Shown: positions 9,131-18,459 of the stretch, piece by piece
How positions within the stretch are numbered: position 1 is the first letter of the stretch
Layout of the letters: the number at the start of each line of letters is the position of its first letter
DNA from: Nitrosomonas sp.
GTDB lineage: Bacteria; Pseudomonadota; Gammaproteobacteria; Burkholderiales; Nitrosomonadaceae
Length of the DNA stretch: 46,026 bases
Reading direction: 5' to 3'
Assembly: GCA_017984435.1 (NCBI GenBank)
Contig: JAGNZK010000016.1
Coordinates: 1 to 46,026, forward strand
Translations under genes and position numbers: made by a program
The notes under the pieces: model-generated
Told to the model about the DNA's origin: nothing
The model's input: only the letters and a program-made list of their open reading frames with translations
The model's database searches: none

Positions 9131-10204
9131 TCACCTTTCTCCGGCAAAATGATACTGATCTGCAGCAGTATTTTTTGTTAAGCTCACTAGATAGGATGCC
9201 ATATTCTGTAACTGAACCACTTGATCCACAGCATTCAATGCAATGGCGGATCCCGGCATCCCATAAACCACAGCACTCGCTTCATCCTGTACAATCGTAT
9301 GCGAACCCATTTGCCGCATTGCCAATAATCCTTCAGCACCATCGGATCCCATTCCGGTCAGCAGTATTCCAATACTTCGATGCTTACAGATTTCCGCCAC
9401 CGACTTGAATAATGGCGTAGCTGATGGACGGAAGTTATTCACTTCCGGTGCATTACTTAATTTTGCAATCAGGCCCTCGTGATTCCGCTCAACCAGCAAA
9501 TGAAAGTTATCCGGCGCAAAATAAATCACCCCTGGCCGCAGTTTCTGATTATCTTCAGCCAACACCACTGGTAACACAGTATTCTTTTGTAACCAAGCAA
9601 CCAATCCACCAATAAATCCCTTACTAATGTGCTGCGTGACCACTATCGGTACCGGAAAATCCGCGGGTAATTTTGTCAATATTGTGAGCAATGCTTGCGG
9701 ACCGCCTGCAGAACAACCGATCGCAATAATCTCATGCGTTTTGATGCGTTGCTGAACAGCTGCTTCAAAAATAATTGATTCATTCTGACCATAGCGGCGC
9801 ACTACTTTTACTTCTGCCATTGAACGTACGGTATCAATCATTTCCTTACGCATCGCTTCAAATCCGACGCAATTTAATCCCGTAGGTTTTTCTAAAACCG
9901 CTAGAGCACCTTCTTCGATTGCACGAAAAGTGATACTCAATTCTTCATCATCGACGCCGGAGCTGATCACAACAATCGGTACCGCATTCGTTGACATGAT
10001 TAAATGAGTCGCTTGAAAACCATCCATGACTGGCATGCGAATATCCATCGTCACCAGATCAGGTTTTAATTCGTGTGTCAACTGCACAGCCTCGCCACCA
10101 TCTTTCGCACGCCCAATCACTTGCATATCGGGCTCACTCTCAAAGATAGCCTTGAGTAACAAACTAACCACATCAGAATCTTCTACAATTAGAATCCGTA
10201 TCAT
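9131..10204 (-). CDS. cheB: Chemotaxis response regulator protein-glutamate methylesterase
   Basis: A receiver domain (residues 1-120, D54 in VTMDIRMPVMDG) is followed by the CheB methylesterase domain. The catalytic triad is visible as S165 in AIGCSAGGPQ, H192 in VTQHISKGF and D288 in LLTGMGSDGAEG. It removes methyl groups from receptor glutamates and may also deamidate glutamines; CheA phosphorylation activates it. The length of 357 residues is standard. It lies 30 bases downstream of cheA on the same strand, with the receptor and CheR encoded further upstream, so the adaptation pair is complete within the cluster. Confidence 0.96.
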   Translation of the reverse strand: MIRILIVEDSDVVSLLLKAIFESEPDMQVIGRAKDGGEAVQLTHELKPDLVTMDIRMPVMDGFQATHLIMSTNAVPIVVISSGVDDEELSITFRAIEEGALAVLEKPTGLNCVGFEAMRKEMIDTVRSMAEVKVVRRYGQNESIIFEAAVQQRIKTHEIIAIGCSAGGPQALLTILTKLPADFPVPIVVTQHISKGFIGGLVAWLQKNTVLPVVLAEDNQKLRPGVIYFAPDNFHLLVERNHEGLIAKLSNAPEVNNFRPSATPLFKSVAEICKHRSIGILLTGMGSDGAEGLLAMRQMGSHTIVQDEASAVVYGMPGSAIALNAVDQVVQLQNMASYLVSLTKNTAADQYHFAGER

Positions 10205-10234
10205 GAATGTTCTTTCGCACTTTTCATATATTCA

Positions 10235-12559
10235 TCATAGCAATTGATTAATCACATCCAATAGCACCTTTGATTCAAATTGATTCTTAACAATATAAGC
10301 GTCGGCACCAACTTCAATTCCACGTCGTTTCTCCGCCTCACTACTCAGTGAAGTGACCATAACAACTGGAATACTCTTAAATTTCTCACTTTGTTTAATC
10401 CGTTCACTGAATTCAAAACCATTCATAATCGGCATTTCAATGTCAGTGATAATTAGATCAAAACCTTGTCCTTGCAATAAGTCCCATGCATTCTGTCCAT
10501 TCGCTGCCACTGTTACCCGGTAACCACAAGCTTCCAGTAGCGTTTTCTCAAAGGTGCGAATGGTAATTGAATCATCTACCACTAAAATATGCGATGCTTC
10601 AACATCTTTCTCCGCCTCCGTTTGCCCTTGCACAAGCAGCTGGACTGCATCACCTAACCGCAATGCAGATGTCACTAAATCATCAGGATTCAGTACAACA
10701 ATCACTTCGCTGCTTCCCATGAAAGTAGCGCCCATTACATTACGCACTGCTTTTAAAGGAGGTTTTAAGCGCTTAATCACGATTTCTCTCTCACTGATAA
10801 TTTCTTCGACCAGCAAAGCAACACGCTGCCAGCCTTTCGAGATAACAATTAATGACAGCCTTTCAGCAGCGCTTAAGCGAGATTGCCCAATTTCCAAAAC
10901 AACCGCCAAATCACGAATTGGAATTGCTTTATTTTCAATAAGAATGACCTGATTGCCACCAACTTCTAACAAATCCTCGCGTTTAATCTCCATCACGCGC
11001 TCAACGGAAGAAATCGGAATGGCAAACGTACTTCCACTGACCCGTACTATCAAGCCATGATCTGTCGATAACGTTAATGGTAAGCTGAGAACAAAAACTG
11101 TACCTTTCCCTTCAATCGTATCGACCTTGATATGGCCTTTCAAATTACGCAGATTAGTTAAAACGATATCCAGCCCTACACCTCTGCCTGAGATATCAGT
11201 AATCATGTCTTTACTGGAGAATCCTGGACGAAAAATCAGATCAATAATTTCCGCTTTGTTTAAGGCCAAGATCTCACTGTGCGTCAATATCTTTTTTTTA
11301 ATAGCATGCTTGATTACCTGATCAGTATTAATGCCTGCTCCATCATCACTGATGGTCATCAAAATCCGATCATCCGCTCTATTGACCTCGATCTTCAAAT
11401 GCCCGATTTCAGATTTACCTTGCACCAATCTTTCCTGAGGACTCTCAATACCGTGATCAATGGCATTACGCAACAGATGCATTAAAGGATCTTTTATGCC
11501 CTCCAATATAGGCCGGTCTATTTCGATATCGCCGCCCATGATTGTAAAATCAACCTTCTTTCCCAAATCAAGCGCAACATCCCTTACTAACCTAGCTAAT
11601 GGCTGCAATTGCGTTGCCGCAGGTACCAGATGCAATGCCCGTACCTGATCTTGCAGTTGAAAGTAAGTCAAGCTATAACGACTATTACTTTCACGTATCT
11701 GCTTGTAGAGCTGCTGGATACTAACTCTGAAACGATTAATAGCGGTCGTCGCTATCTCCAGCGAATCCTTTTCTTGAGTGACATGCGAAACCGTATTCAC
11801 TTTTCTGGAAGTCTCCAGATACTGGTACCACTCACGGGAGAATAACCGTGATTCATCAAATAAATATTTAATGGCGGTCAGATGTTCTTCCATTTCAATC
11901 TTGGAAACAAGTAAATCTTCTACCAGCGCAGAAAACTGATCAAGTTTATGTAATGAAACACGAATTGTCGCCATATCCTCGAGAGGAGTCTTAGATTCTT
12001 TAGCCGGTGCAGGTGTTGAAACTACGGTGGTTACTGATACTGTTGGTTCATTCTTTTTAGCTGACTCTACAGCAGTCTCTGTACTCAACCGACTTCCCGC
12101 GGAATGTGCAAACCCAGACCCAGGTTTAATCTCGGACTCTGTATTCAACACGATTTCCTGTTGATCATTTAACTGCACCAACAAATCCTGCAAATCAAAA
12201 CCCAGCGGTTGATTGGACTCCAATGCGGTCATGATTAATTGCATTCGATCCAGACCCAGCAAACATAAATCAATGGACCTTGAACTGACAGCCATTCCTT
12301 CACGACGGAATTTATTAAAGAGCGTTTCCAGACTATGTGCAACACTGGCAATATCCCGTGCGTCTATACCACGTGCCGCACCTTTGATATTATGCGCGGC
12401 ACGAAAAATACGATCCAGACATTCTTTGCGTTGTTCCCCAGAAACTCCTTTCTCCAGTGCCAACAAGCCATCAGTAATCATTTGCGACTGTTCACTCAAT
12501 TCAGACTTGAACATCAGCATCAGTTGACGCATCATTTCAGGATCAAGTTTCATTACCAC
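10235..12559 (-). CDS. cheA: Hybrid chemotaxis histidine kinase CheA with C-terminal receiver, 774 aa
   Basis: An N-terminal HPt domain has H56 in RAAHNIKGAARG. A dimerisation region, an HATPase domain (LLRNAIDHGIESPQERL, DDGAGIN, SGRGVGLDIV), a CheW-like regulatory domain (about 510-640) and a receiver (about 648-774, with LVVDDS and ITDIEMPIMNG) follow. This architecture is that of CheA-CheY fusions found in Pil-Chp, Frz-like and other alternative chemosensory systems. The start is a GTG at 12559 with AGGAG seven bases upstream; an ATG two codons later has poorer spacing. No separate CheY is encoded nearby, so the fused receiver may be output or phosphate sink. Confidence 0.95.
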   Translation of the reverse strand: MVMKLDPEMMRQLMLMFKSELSEQSQMITDGLLALEKGVSGEQRKECLDRIFRAAHNIKGAARGIDARDIASVAHSLETLFNKFRREGMAVSSRSIDLCLLGLDRMQLIMTALESNQPLGFDLQDLLVQLNDQQEIVLNTESEIKPGSGFAHSAGSRLSTETAVESAKKNEPTVSVTTVVSTPAPAKESKTPLEDMATIRVSLHKLDQFSALVEDLLVSKIEMEEHLTAIKYLFDESRLFSREWYQYLETSRKVNTVSHVTQEKDSLEIATTAINRFRVSIQQLYKQIRESNSRYSLTYFQLQDQVRALHLVPAATQLQPLARLVRDVALDLGKKVDFTIMGGDIEIDRPILEGIKDPLMHLLRNAIDHGIESPQERLVQGKSEIGHLKIEVNRADDRILMTISDDGAGINTDQVIKHAIKKKILTHSEILALNKAEIIDLIFRPGFSSKDMITDISGRGVGLDIVLTNLRNLKGHIKVDTIEGKGTVFVLSLPLTLSTDHGLIVRVSGSTFAIPISSVERVMEIKREDLLEVGGNQVILIENKAIPIRDLAVVLEIGQSRLSAAERLSLIVISKGWQRVALLVEEIISEREIVIKRLKPPLKAVRNVMGATFMGSSEVIVVLNPDDLVTSALRLGDAVQLLVQGQTEAEKDVEASHILVVDDSITIRTFEKTLLEACGYRVTVAANGQNAWDLLQGQGFDLIITDIEMPIMNGFEFSERIKQSEKFKSIPVVMVTSLSSEAEKRRGIEVGADAYIVKNQFESKVLLDVINQLL

Positions 12560-12645
12560 TACTGATCTCCTAATGCGAGGTTATTTCTGGAGAATTCTCA
12601 ACAATCGCGTTTTCTTCAAGGAAGTTACGATAAACTTAATACTAC

Positions 12646-14787
12646 TTAGGTTTTATAAATGCTGACACACGCTTTCAGTCTTTCAGCAACCTCATCCATG
12701 TTGAGTGCCGCATCCTGGGTCTGTTGCGTACTGGAAACAAACTGTGACGTCACTTTATTAATTTCATTCATGGCATTGGAAACTTGATCGATACCGATCA
12801 CTTCCTGCTGTACGGCGGCAACAATCTGTCTACTCGCACGCACTGTTTCATCAATCACCTCACTTAACTGCTTCATCATTTCGCCACTCTTCTCTACCAA
12901 TACCACGCCAGCATCCACTCTTCTATTACCTTCTTCTGTTGCCATCACCGCGCGATCTGTCGCATGCCGAATGTCTTGCAGTATCTTCTGTACCTGGGCT
13001 GTCGATTGCTGCGATTGTATCGCCAGCTCTTTAACTTCCGCTGCAACCACAGCAAATCCCTTCCCTGCTTCACCGGCTTTGGCTGCTTCAATCGATGCAT
13101 TCAGTGCCAACATCTTGGACTGCTGGGCAATACTTGATACAACATCAGTGATCTCACCGATCTGCTGGGTCTGTTCAGATAATGCCAAAATGGTATGGGC
13201 GATATTTTCCACACGTTCACGAATCACTCCCATGCCTGCAATAGCCTGTTCCAGTATTTGTTGTCCTTGCACACCTTCCCGCCGCACACGTTCCGCCACT
13301 TCCCCCAATTGCTTTGTTTTAGCCAGATTCTGTGCAGAAGTTGAACGCACCTCTTCCAGCGTCACCGTAATTTCACTGACTGCAGCAGCTTGCTGAGAAG
13401 CACCGGCTGCTTGCGCATTGACGGTGGACTGTATCTGCGCCAACGCAACTAGCAAAGTATTGTTCGCTGCACCCATTTGATTGGTAATATTCATCAGACT
13501 TTCAACCATCGCATTCAAATTACTGCCAATCACAGTAAGTTCGTTACTACCGCCTACATCAATGCGCTGGCGCAAATCACCCTTAGCCACTTTGCTGATG
13601 AATTCGCTATAGCCTTTGACACGATTTTTATAATCAATATTTGCTTCGACCTGCTGGGTGATATCTGTTGAAATCTTGACTACTTTAACAACGCGTCCCA
13701 TTTCATTCTTGACTGGTGAATAAATTGCCTGTATCCAGACTTCACCACCTGATTTTGTAATTCTCTTAAATACGTCACTCTTATCCTGGCCATTCCTTAA
13801 ATCCATCCAAAATTGATTATAGTCAGAAGATCTTGCATAATCCGGGTCCTCAAACATTCGTTGATGTTTGCCAATTACTTCTTCTTTTTGGTATCCCAGT
13901 AGCTGTAGAAAATTTTGATTAATCGTCAGAATGATGCCATCCGGATCAAATTCAATATAGTTATACGAAGCATCAATAGCAGCCAATATACCTTTCATAT
14001 TTTGGCGTTCAATTTCCTGCTCGGTAATATCGTACCGCACCCCCATATATTTCTTGGGTTTGCCATTACTACCGAGAATAGGCGCAATCACTGCATCCAC
14101 ATAATAAGGAGTCCCGTCTTTCGCCCGATTCTTAATCACACCGCGGAAAATCTTGCCATGACCAATCGTATTCCACACTTGTTTGAAAGTAGCTTTTGGC
14201 ATATCTGGATGACGTGTAATATTGTGCGGACTGCCAATCAATTCTTCCCGACTATACTTAGAAACCTGCACGAATTTCTCATTGATATCGATAATGTGCC
14301 CTTTTAGATCCGCGTAAGAAATAATACTGGTCATATTCACAATATCCGTGAGTACTTTATGTTCAGCTTCTTCCACCAAGGATTTTATTTTGCTGTCGGT
14401 GACATCTCTGCCTAATAGCATAATCCTAAGCGGCTTAGTATTCTTATCATAAATCAGGTTGTAAGAGACTTGCAGCCAGATTTCGTTACCTTTTTTACTC
14501 AACCATTTACAGTCCCCTGCAACACTTTCCGCTTGCTGTACGGATTTCCAAATATCCTGATACTCGGTGCTGTCGGCATACATTGAATCAAGAAAAATCT
14601 GATGATGCTTATCTTTGACCTCTTTCAGGGTATAACCCAGCAATTCCAGGACAGTGGGATTAGCCGTAATGATTGTGCCATCGAGATTTAATTCGATGAT
14701 ACAGTGCAATCTATTCAATGCTTCCATCCGGCTTTGGTAATCGACAAGCACTTCATCTGTTGCTTTTGTATCAGTTCTATGTTTCAT
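12646..14787 (-). CDS. Soluble methyl-accepting chemoreceptor with three PAS domains, 713 aa
   Basis: Three PAS/PAC units (about residues 20-140, 145-260 and 265-385) precede a short HAMP-like linker and a long signalling coiled coil. The hairpin tip matches the family core IEAAKAGEAGKGFAVVAAEV. There is no hydrophobic stretch long enough for a membrane helix, so the receptor should be cytoplasmic. PAS domains often bind haem or FAD, or sense redox state; no ligand can be assigned from sequence. The ATG at 14787 has a GAGGGA site upstream; a TTG five codons earlier is less likely. Its neighbours are cheA downstream and an extended CheW upstream. Confidence 0.93.
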   Translation of the reverse strand: MKHRTDTKATDEVLVDYQSRMEALNRLHCIIELNLDGTIITANPTVLELLGYTLKEVKDKHHQIFLDSMYADSTEYQDIWKSVQQAESVAGDCKWLSKKGNEIWLQVSYNLIYDKNTKPLRIMLLGRDVTDSKIKSLVEEAEHKVLTDIVNMTSIISYADLKGHIIDINEKFVQVSKYSREELIGSPHNITRHPDMPKATFKQVWNTIGHGKIFRGVIKNRAKDGTPYYVDAVIAPILGSNGKPKKYMGVRYDITEQEIERQNMKGILAAIDASYNYIEFDPDGIILTINQNFLQLLGYQKEEVIGKHQRMFEDPDYARSSDYNQFWMDLRNGQDKSDVFKRITKSGGEVWIQAIYSPVKNEMGRVVKVVKISTDITQQVEANIDYKNRVKGYSEFISKVAKGDLRQRIDVGGSNELTVIGSNLNAMVESLMNITNQMGAANNTLLVALAQIQSTVNAQAAGASQQAAAVSEITVTLEEVRSTSAQNLAKTKQLGEVAERVRREGVQGQQILEQAIAGMGVIRERVENIAHTILALSEQTQQIGEITDVVSSIAQQSKMLALNASIEAAKAGEAGKGFAVVAAEVKELAIQSQQSTAQVQKILQDIRHATDRAVMATEEGNRRVDAGVVLVEKSGEMMKQLSEVIDETVRASRQIVAAVQQEVIGIDQVSNAMNEINKVTSQFVSSTQQTQDAALNMDEVAERLKACVSIYKT

Positions 14788-14831
14788 TCCAGAATCCCTC
14801 AAAACAGTACGTACTCAACCAGAAATACGAT

Positions 14832-15593
14832 CTAATTTACCGCTTCATCAATACTTAACACAGGATGGGTAAATATTGAACTGATATTCAGTATCACCAC
14901 TTTCCCTTGATAAATACCGCGTACCAACTCATTATCATCTAGTGATGGTAATAAATGAGCAGATGCAAATTCATCATTATCATCAACCTCATCAACCAAT
15001 AATCCAGCTTTTAACTTGCCTTCACTCACAACAATAATCCAGGATTTCTCCCGCTGTTCGTCGCACTTAATGCGAAATATCTCCCTTAAATCAAGGACCG
15101 TGAGCATTTCACCGCGATAATTGACGATACCGGCAATGGATGAAGGTGTACATGGCACTCGAGATAATTTTGTAGCAGATAAAATCTCTTCTGTATTTGC
15201 ATAAGATACGCCATACAACGCCGATTCACCCAATCTGAAACGTATGTACTGCTCACTTTCCTCCAGATTATGCTGTTGTGCTTGTTGAGAAAGAATTCTT
15301 GCACGTGCTTGCAATACCTGTCGCGCTTCACTAGATTTTGGCATTAGTGACCACGCATTCATTTTTGGATGAGCATTGTCAGTGATGATTCTGTCCACAG
15401 CAATTCTTTGCTCAGATACTGGCAGCACTGCTGTTATCTGCTCACTGGCAGGATTTCTCAAGGGCAGTTGCGCTTGTGCAAAATCCAGTGCTTGATCCAG
15501 TTTGGATGCAGTTGATAAAACAGGTTTACTGATACTGGCAGCAATATGTTTCGTATTTTGTTGCTTTCCATTCTCTATTTTTTTAGCCGCCAT
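14832..15593 (-). CDS. CheW-like coupling protein with N-terminal extension, 253 aa
   Basis: The C-terminal half (about 110-250) is a CheW domain with IRFRLGESALYGVSYANTEE, the conserved core VPCTPSSIAGIVNYRGEML and a C-terminal LNISSIF strand. About 100 N-terminal residues, rich in Q, A, S and K and of low complexity, precede it and are absent from ordinary CheW. It directly follows a ParA-like gene (21-base gap). By analogy to ParP of vibrios, which carries an extended CheW-like domain and links ParC to CheA, this could be the adaptor between the ATPase and the array. That role is inference. Confidence 0.88.
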   Translation of the reverse strand: MAAKKIENGKQQNTKHIAASISKPVLSTASKLDQALDFAQAQLPLRNPASEQITAVLPVSEQRIAVDRIITDNAHPKMNAWSLMPKSSEARQVLQARARILSQQAQQHNLEESEQYIRFRLGESALYGVSYANTEEILSATKLSRVPCTPSSIAGIVNYRGEMLTVLDLREIFRIKCDEQREKSWIIVVSEGKLKAGLLVDEVDDNDEFASAHLLPSLDDNELVRGIYQGKVVILNISSIFTHPVLSIDEAVN

Positions 15594-15614
15594 AACCTGA
15601 CCCCATGCTTGACT

Positions 15615-16319
15615 CTATGTGTTCTTCTGAATACGGGTAGGCAACCGTACGTCCAACAAGTCCATAACTTCCATGATTAATGCATTGATTTCATTCTTCG
15701 CAATCTGATCATGCCATTCGCCCACCCACAAACCTCTCGCTAAGACATCACTATAGGACACACGAAAACTGAGATGTGAATGTAACTGAGGTAAAGCCAG
15801 CTCTTCCTGTACCGCGTGACTGAGTTCCCTAGCCGAGCGCGTTTGCTTGCGATAACGATTCCATACGATATGCGCATCCACCCGATACTGATTCTGACGC
15901 GCTGCGTCGATCGTTGCATGCAAATCTGACAATGCCCAGATTTCCGCGGCACTCGCTCCAAGCGGCAATAAACAAAGATCGCTCATCACCAGAATGGCCC
16001 GGGTTATCTCAGCGATGCGCGGCGGACCGTCAATGATAATAAATGCTTGTGTTTGACTGAGCACTCTGGTTTTATCAATTAGTTCCTCGTGATCTAATGC
16101 GGTAGCGACCAACAGATTCCCCAACCGATCATTCTCTTTTCTAACCAGCCCCCAGGCAGCGCTAGTACCTTGCGGCAAGTCACAATCAATCAATGCAACA
16201 GCCGATCGCTGCGATAATGCTGCTGCAAGATTGGTTGCCACAGTCGAACGCCCGGCTCCCCCTTTTAATTGCACAATACCAATGATTTTAGATTCGATAC
16301 CCGCTTCTTGAATAGTCAT
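15615..16319 (-). CDS. ParA/MinD-like ATPase within the chemosensory cluster
   Basis: This 234-residue protein opens with the deviant Walker A region QLKGGAGRSTVATNLA (about residues 19-34), then VALIDCDLPQGTSAAWG (Walker A' type) and FIIIDGPP (Walker B). The signature lysine of ParA ATPases (KGG) is present, but the second P-loop lysine is arginine. ParA-family ATPases such as ParC of vibrios and PpfA of Rhodobacter position or segregate chemoreceptor arrays, which fits its place between cheR and cheW. The ATG at 16319 has AGGTGG eight bases upstream; a GTG four codons earlier is an alternative. No ParB or parS-like partner was seen. Confidence 0.9.
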   Translation of the reverse strand: MTIQEAGIESKIIGIVQLKGGAGRSTVATNLAAALSQRSAVALIDCDLPQGTSAAWGLVRKENDRLGNLLVATALDHEELIDKTRVLSQTQAFIIIDGPPRIAEITRAILVMSDLCLLPLGASAAEIWALSDLHATIDAARQNQYRVDAHIVWNRYRKQTRSARELSHAVQEELALPQLHSHLSFRVSYSDVLARGLWVGEWHDQIAKNEINALIMEVMDLLDVRLPTRIQKNT

Positions 16320-16352
16320 CGGTACACCCACCTTTCTGTCGGATTTCTGTAT

Positions 16353-17891
16353 TTATACACTTCCCTTCAACTTCTTGCCGGGAATAATACTGGCGTAAAT
16401 ACTCATCTCGGTCTGAATAATTTCGACAAAACGTGCATAAGTCATCCCTGGCGCATTATGCACATCGTGCTGCGGGGATTCATTCTTTGCATGCCTCAGT
16501 GCATGTGCCAAACACTTTAATCCCGCCTTCTGATCGCCCTGCTGCATCAGCAATAACCCCAATTGATAATGTGCTTCGGAAAATGTGTGATCCAGAAAAA
16601 TCGCCTTGCGCAAAGCCTCTTCTGCGTCATGCGGCTGCGCACTCTCGATAAGAATCATACCTTGCAGTAAATAAGTATGTTTTTCGGTTGAGTCGAGTGT
16701 GAGACTTCCCTGACAAGCTTGCAATGCTTCTGACAAACGTCCTAAGTTAGCCAGTGCTTTGGATTTAGCTTGCATTAATGCAGCAGATTCTCCATACATC
16801 TTAATCGCCTCATTAATGACGAGTAATGCATCATACCAGCGTTCGGCCCGTAGAAAATCCATGACGTAGGAAATATCTCCAAAATTACTTTCAGTCTTAC
16901 ACGCTGACTGCTTGGGCAATCTTTCCACATCGCTTAACTCTCCAGCAATCTCGGATGGAACAATTTCATCAACGTTATACTGAGGTAAAATTGGTGCTCT
17001 AGGATGGGAAAATGGTCTACGCCTGAAATAGGATGTCGAATTCTGTTGTACATAATCGAGATCATTCGGATAATCATCTACAAAATCGGCGTGCCCTAGC
17101 AATAAAAAACCATCCGGTACCAGACATTGCGCAAACTGACTCACAATGCGCCGTATTATTTTAGGCTCCAAGTAAATAAAAACGTTACGGCACAATAGGA
17201 CATCAATCGCTTGCGTACCTGTGTACAACGCGGGAAAGGGATCTTCTGCCAGATTCAGGTATACAAACTTAACTCGCTGGCAAATATCACCGCTTAGTTT
17301 GTATTCCCCCTGATTTTCCTTAAAATATTTTCTTTCTATCAACTCCGGTGTTGCACGTAACGACCATGCACTGTAACAACCGCGCACAGCATCAGCCAGC
17401 ACATCCGTATTGATATCGGTTGCCAGAAAATATAATTCCCAACGGTGAATATCCGGCAGCATTTCATGCAGCATGATGACCATACTGTATATTTCTTGAC
17501 CACTCGAACAGCCTGCACTCCATACCCGTAACGAATAATCATTATTCTGTCGCTTGCGAGCTATGAGCTCCGGCAGCAATTCATCACGCAACAGTGACAT
17601 TTGTTCGTCATGACGAAAGAAATAGCTTTCTCCAACCGTTATCTTTGTCAGCAAAAACTCAAATTCCGGTGATGAGTTCTCCTTCTGTCCCAATTCCCGC
17701 AACAATGCTTCAATGCCGATATAACCAAAGCGAGTGCAGGCTTCTGCAAGCGCATTACGCAATACAGATACCTGATGATTTCGCAACACAATACCGGTAC
17801 GCTGGGTAATCAAATGATGTAGAGATTGCTCACAATCCGAGAGAAAAAGCAGTTGATCGTTTTCGATGAGTTCAATTGCTTTTCGGGACAT
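16353..17891 (-). CDS. cheR: Chemotaxis protein methyltransferase CheR with TPR region, 512 aa
   Basis: The N-terminal 290 residues form a CheR domain: TVGESYFFR (family form T-x-N-E-T-x-FFR, here with V and G before the E), the SAM-binding loop WSAGCSSGQEIYS, LATDIN, and LLCRNVFIYL. Residues about 345-485 contain tetratricopeptide-like repeats (for example ALRKAIFLDHTFSEAHYQLG). The protein methylates glutamates on the receptor using S-adenosylmethionine. CheR-TPR fusions are common in alternative chemosensory systems, where the TPR can bind receptor or CheB. It is preceded closely by cheW (19-base gap) and followed by the ParA-like gene. Confidence 0.95.
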   Translation of the reverse strand: MSRKAIELIENDQLLFLSDCEQSLHHLITQRTGIVLRNHQVSVLRNALAEACTRFGYIGIEALLRELGQKENSSPEFEFLLTKITVGESYFFRHDEQMSLLRDELLPELIARKRQNNDYSLRVWSAGCSSGQEIYSMVIMLHEMLPDIHRWELYFLATDINTDVLADAVRGCYSAWSLRATPELIERKYFKENQGEYKLSGDICQRVKFVYLNLAEDPFPALYTGTQAIDVLLCRNVFIYLEPKIIRRIVSQFAQCLVPDGFLLLGHADFVDDYPNDLDYVQQNSTSYFRRRPFSHPRAPILPQYNVDEIVPSEIAGELSDVERLPKQSACKTESNFGDISYVMDFLRAERWYDALLVINEAIKMYGESAALMQAKSKALANLGRLSEALQACQGSLTLDSTEKHTYLLQGMILIESAQPHDAEEALRKAIFLDHTFSEAHYQLGLLLMQQGDQKAGLKCLAHALRHAKNESPQHDVHNAPGMTYARFVEIIQTEMSIYASIIPGKKLKGSV

Positions 17892-17910
17892 GATTATTTA
17901 TTACAAAAGT

Positions 17911-18459
17911 TCAGCGCTCAAAAGAGCACGGCACTAGCGAAGACAATGAATTCGCTGTCGTGAAATTAATATTCAGAATACGTGGCATATCCAGTAATAA
18001 GACAATACCGGAACTCAGTTTCAGAGAAGCCTTAAAAGGTGTACTACCTTCGTTAAACAGCGCTTGCAAATGAATAGCACTTGGCTGAATTGTCTCAACC
18101 CGTAAGATTTCGCTCACAATCAAGGCCAGTTGAGCACTCCCACCACCACAGACAATGACCGGTGTATCCAGATGATACGCTTCATTGTTATTTAATCCGA
18201 GCCACATACCTAAATCAACCACAGCGACACTCTTACCATGGTAATCCATTAAGCCCGCCAGGTAATAGGCACTGCCAGGCACTGGCTGTAGCTCCATTAA
18301 CGGTAACACACATTCAACGTACTTAAGTTCAATCGCATATTGCGTATCTTGCATCCGCACACAAATCACTTGAAGTACCGAACCTGAAACATCCAGAGCA
18401 CTTTCAGACACGGTTACTGCAGCATGTTCTACTTGCTGATTAAACAACGCTCTATCCAT
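17911..18459 (-). CDS. cheW: Chemotaxis coupling protein CheW, 182 aa
   Basis: A single CheW domain covers about residues 25-170, with LQVICVRMQDTQYAIELKYV, the core PGSAYYLAGLMDYHGKSVAV and a C-terminal GIVLLLDMPRIL strand. It should bridge CheA and the receptor. Its first 10 codons overlap the last codons of the upstream large oxidoreductase gene (31 bases), implying transcriptional and probably translational coupling with that enzyme. This is the second CheW-type protein of the cluster and lacks the N-terminal extension of the other. Confidence 0.93.
   Translation of the reverse strand: MDRALFNQQVEHAAVTVSESALDVSGSVLQVICVRMQDTQYAIELKYVECVLPLMELQPVPGSAYYLAGLMDYHGKSVAVVDLGMWLGLNNNEAYHLDTPVIVCGGGSAQLALIVSEILRVETIQPSAIHLQALFNEGSTPFKASLKLSSGIVLLLDMPRILNINFTTANSLSSLVPCSFER

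Noticed and set aside
12971-13396. 141-codon plus-strand frame opposite the chemoreceptor signalling domain
   Set aside because: It mirrors the alanine-rich coiled coil of the receptor on the other strand and shows no independent features.
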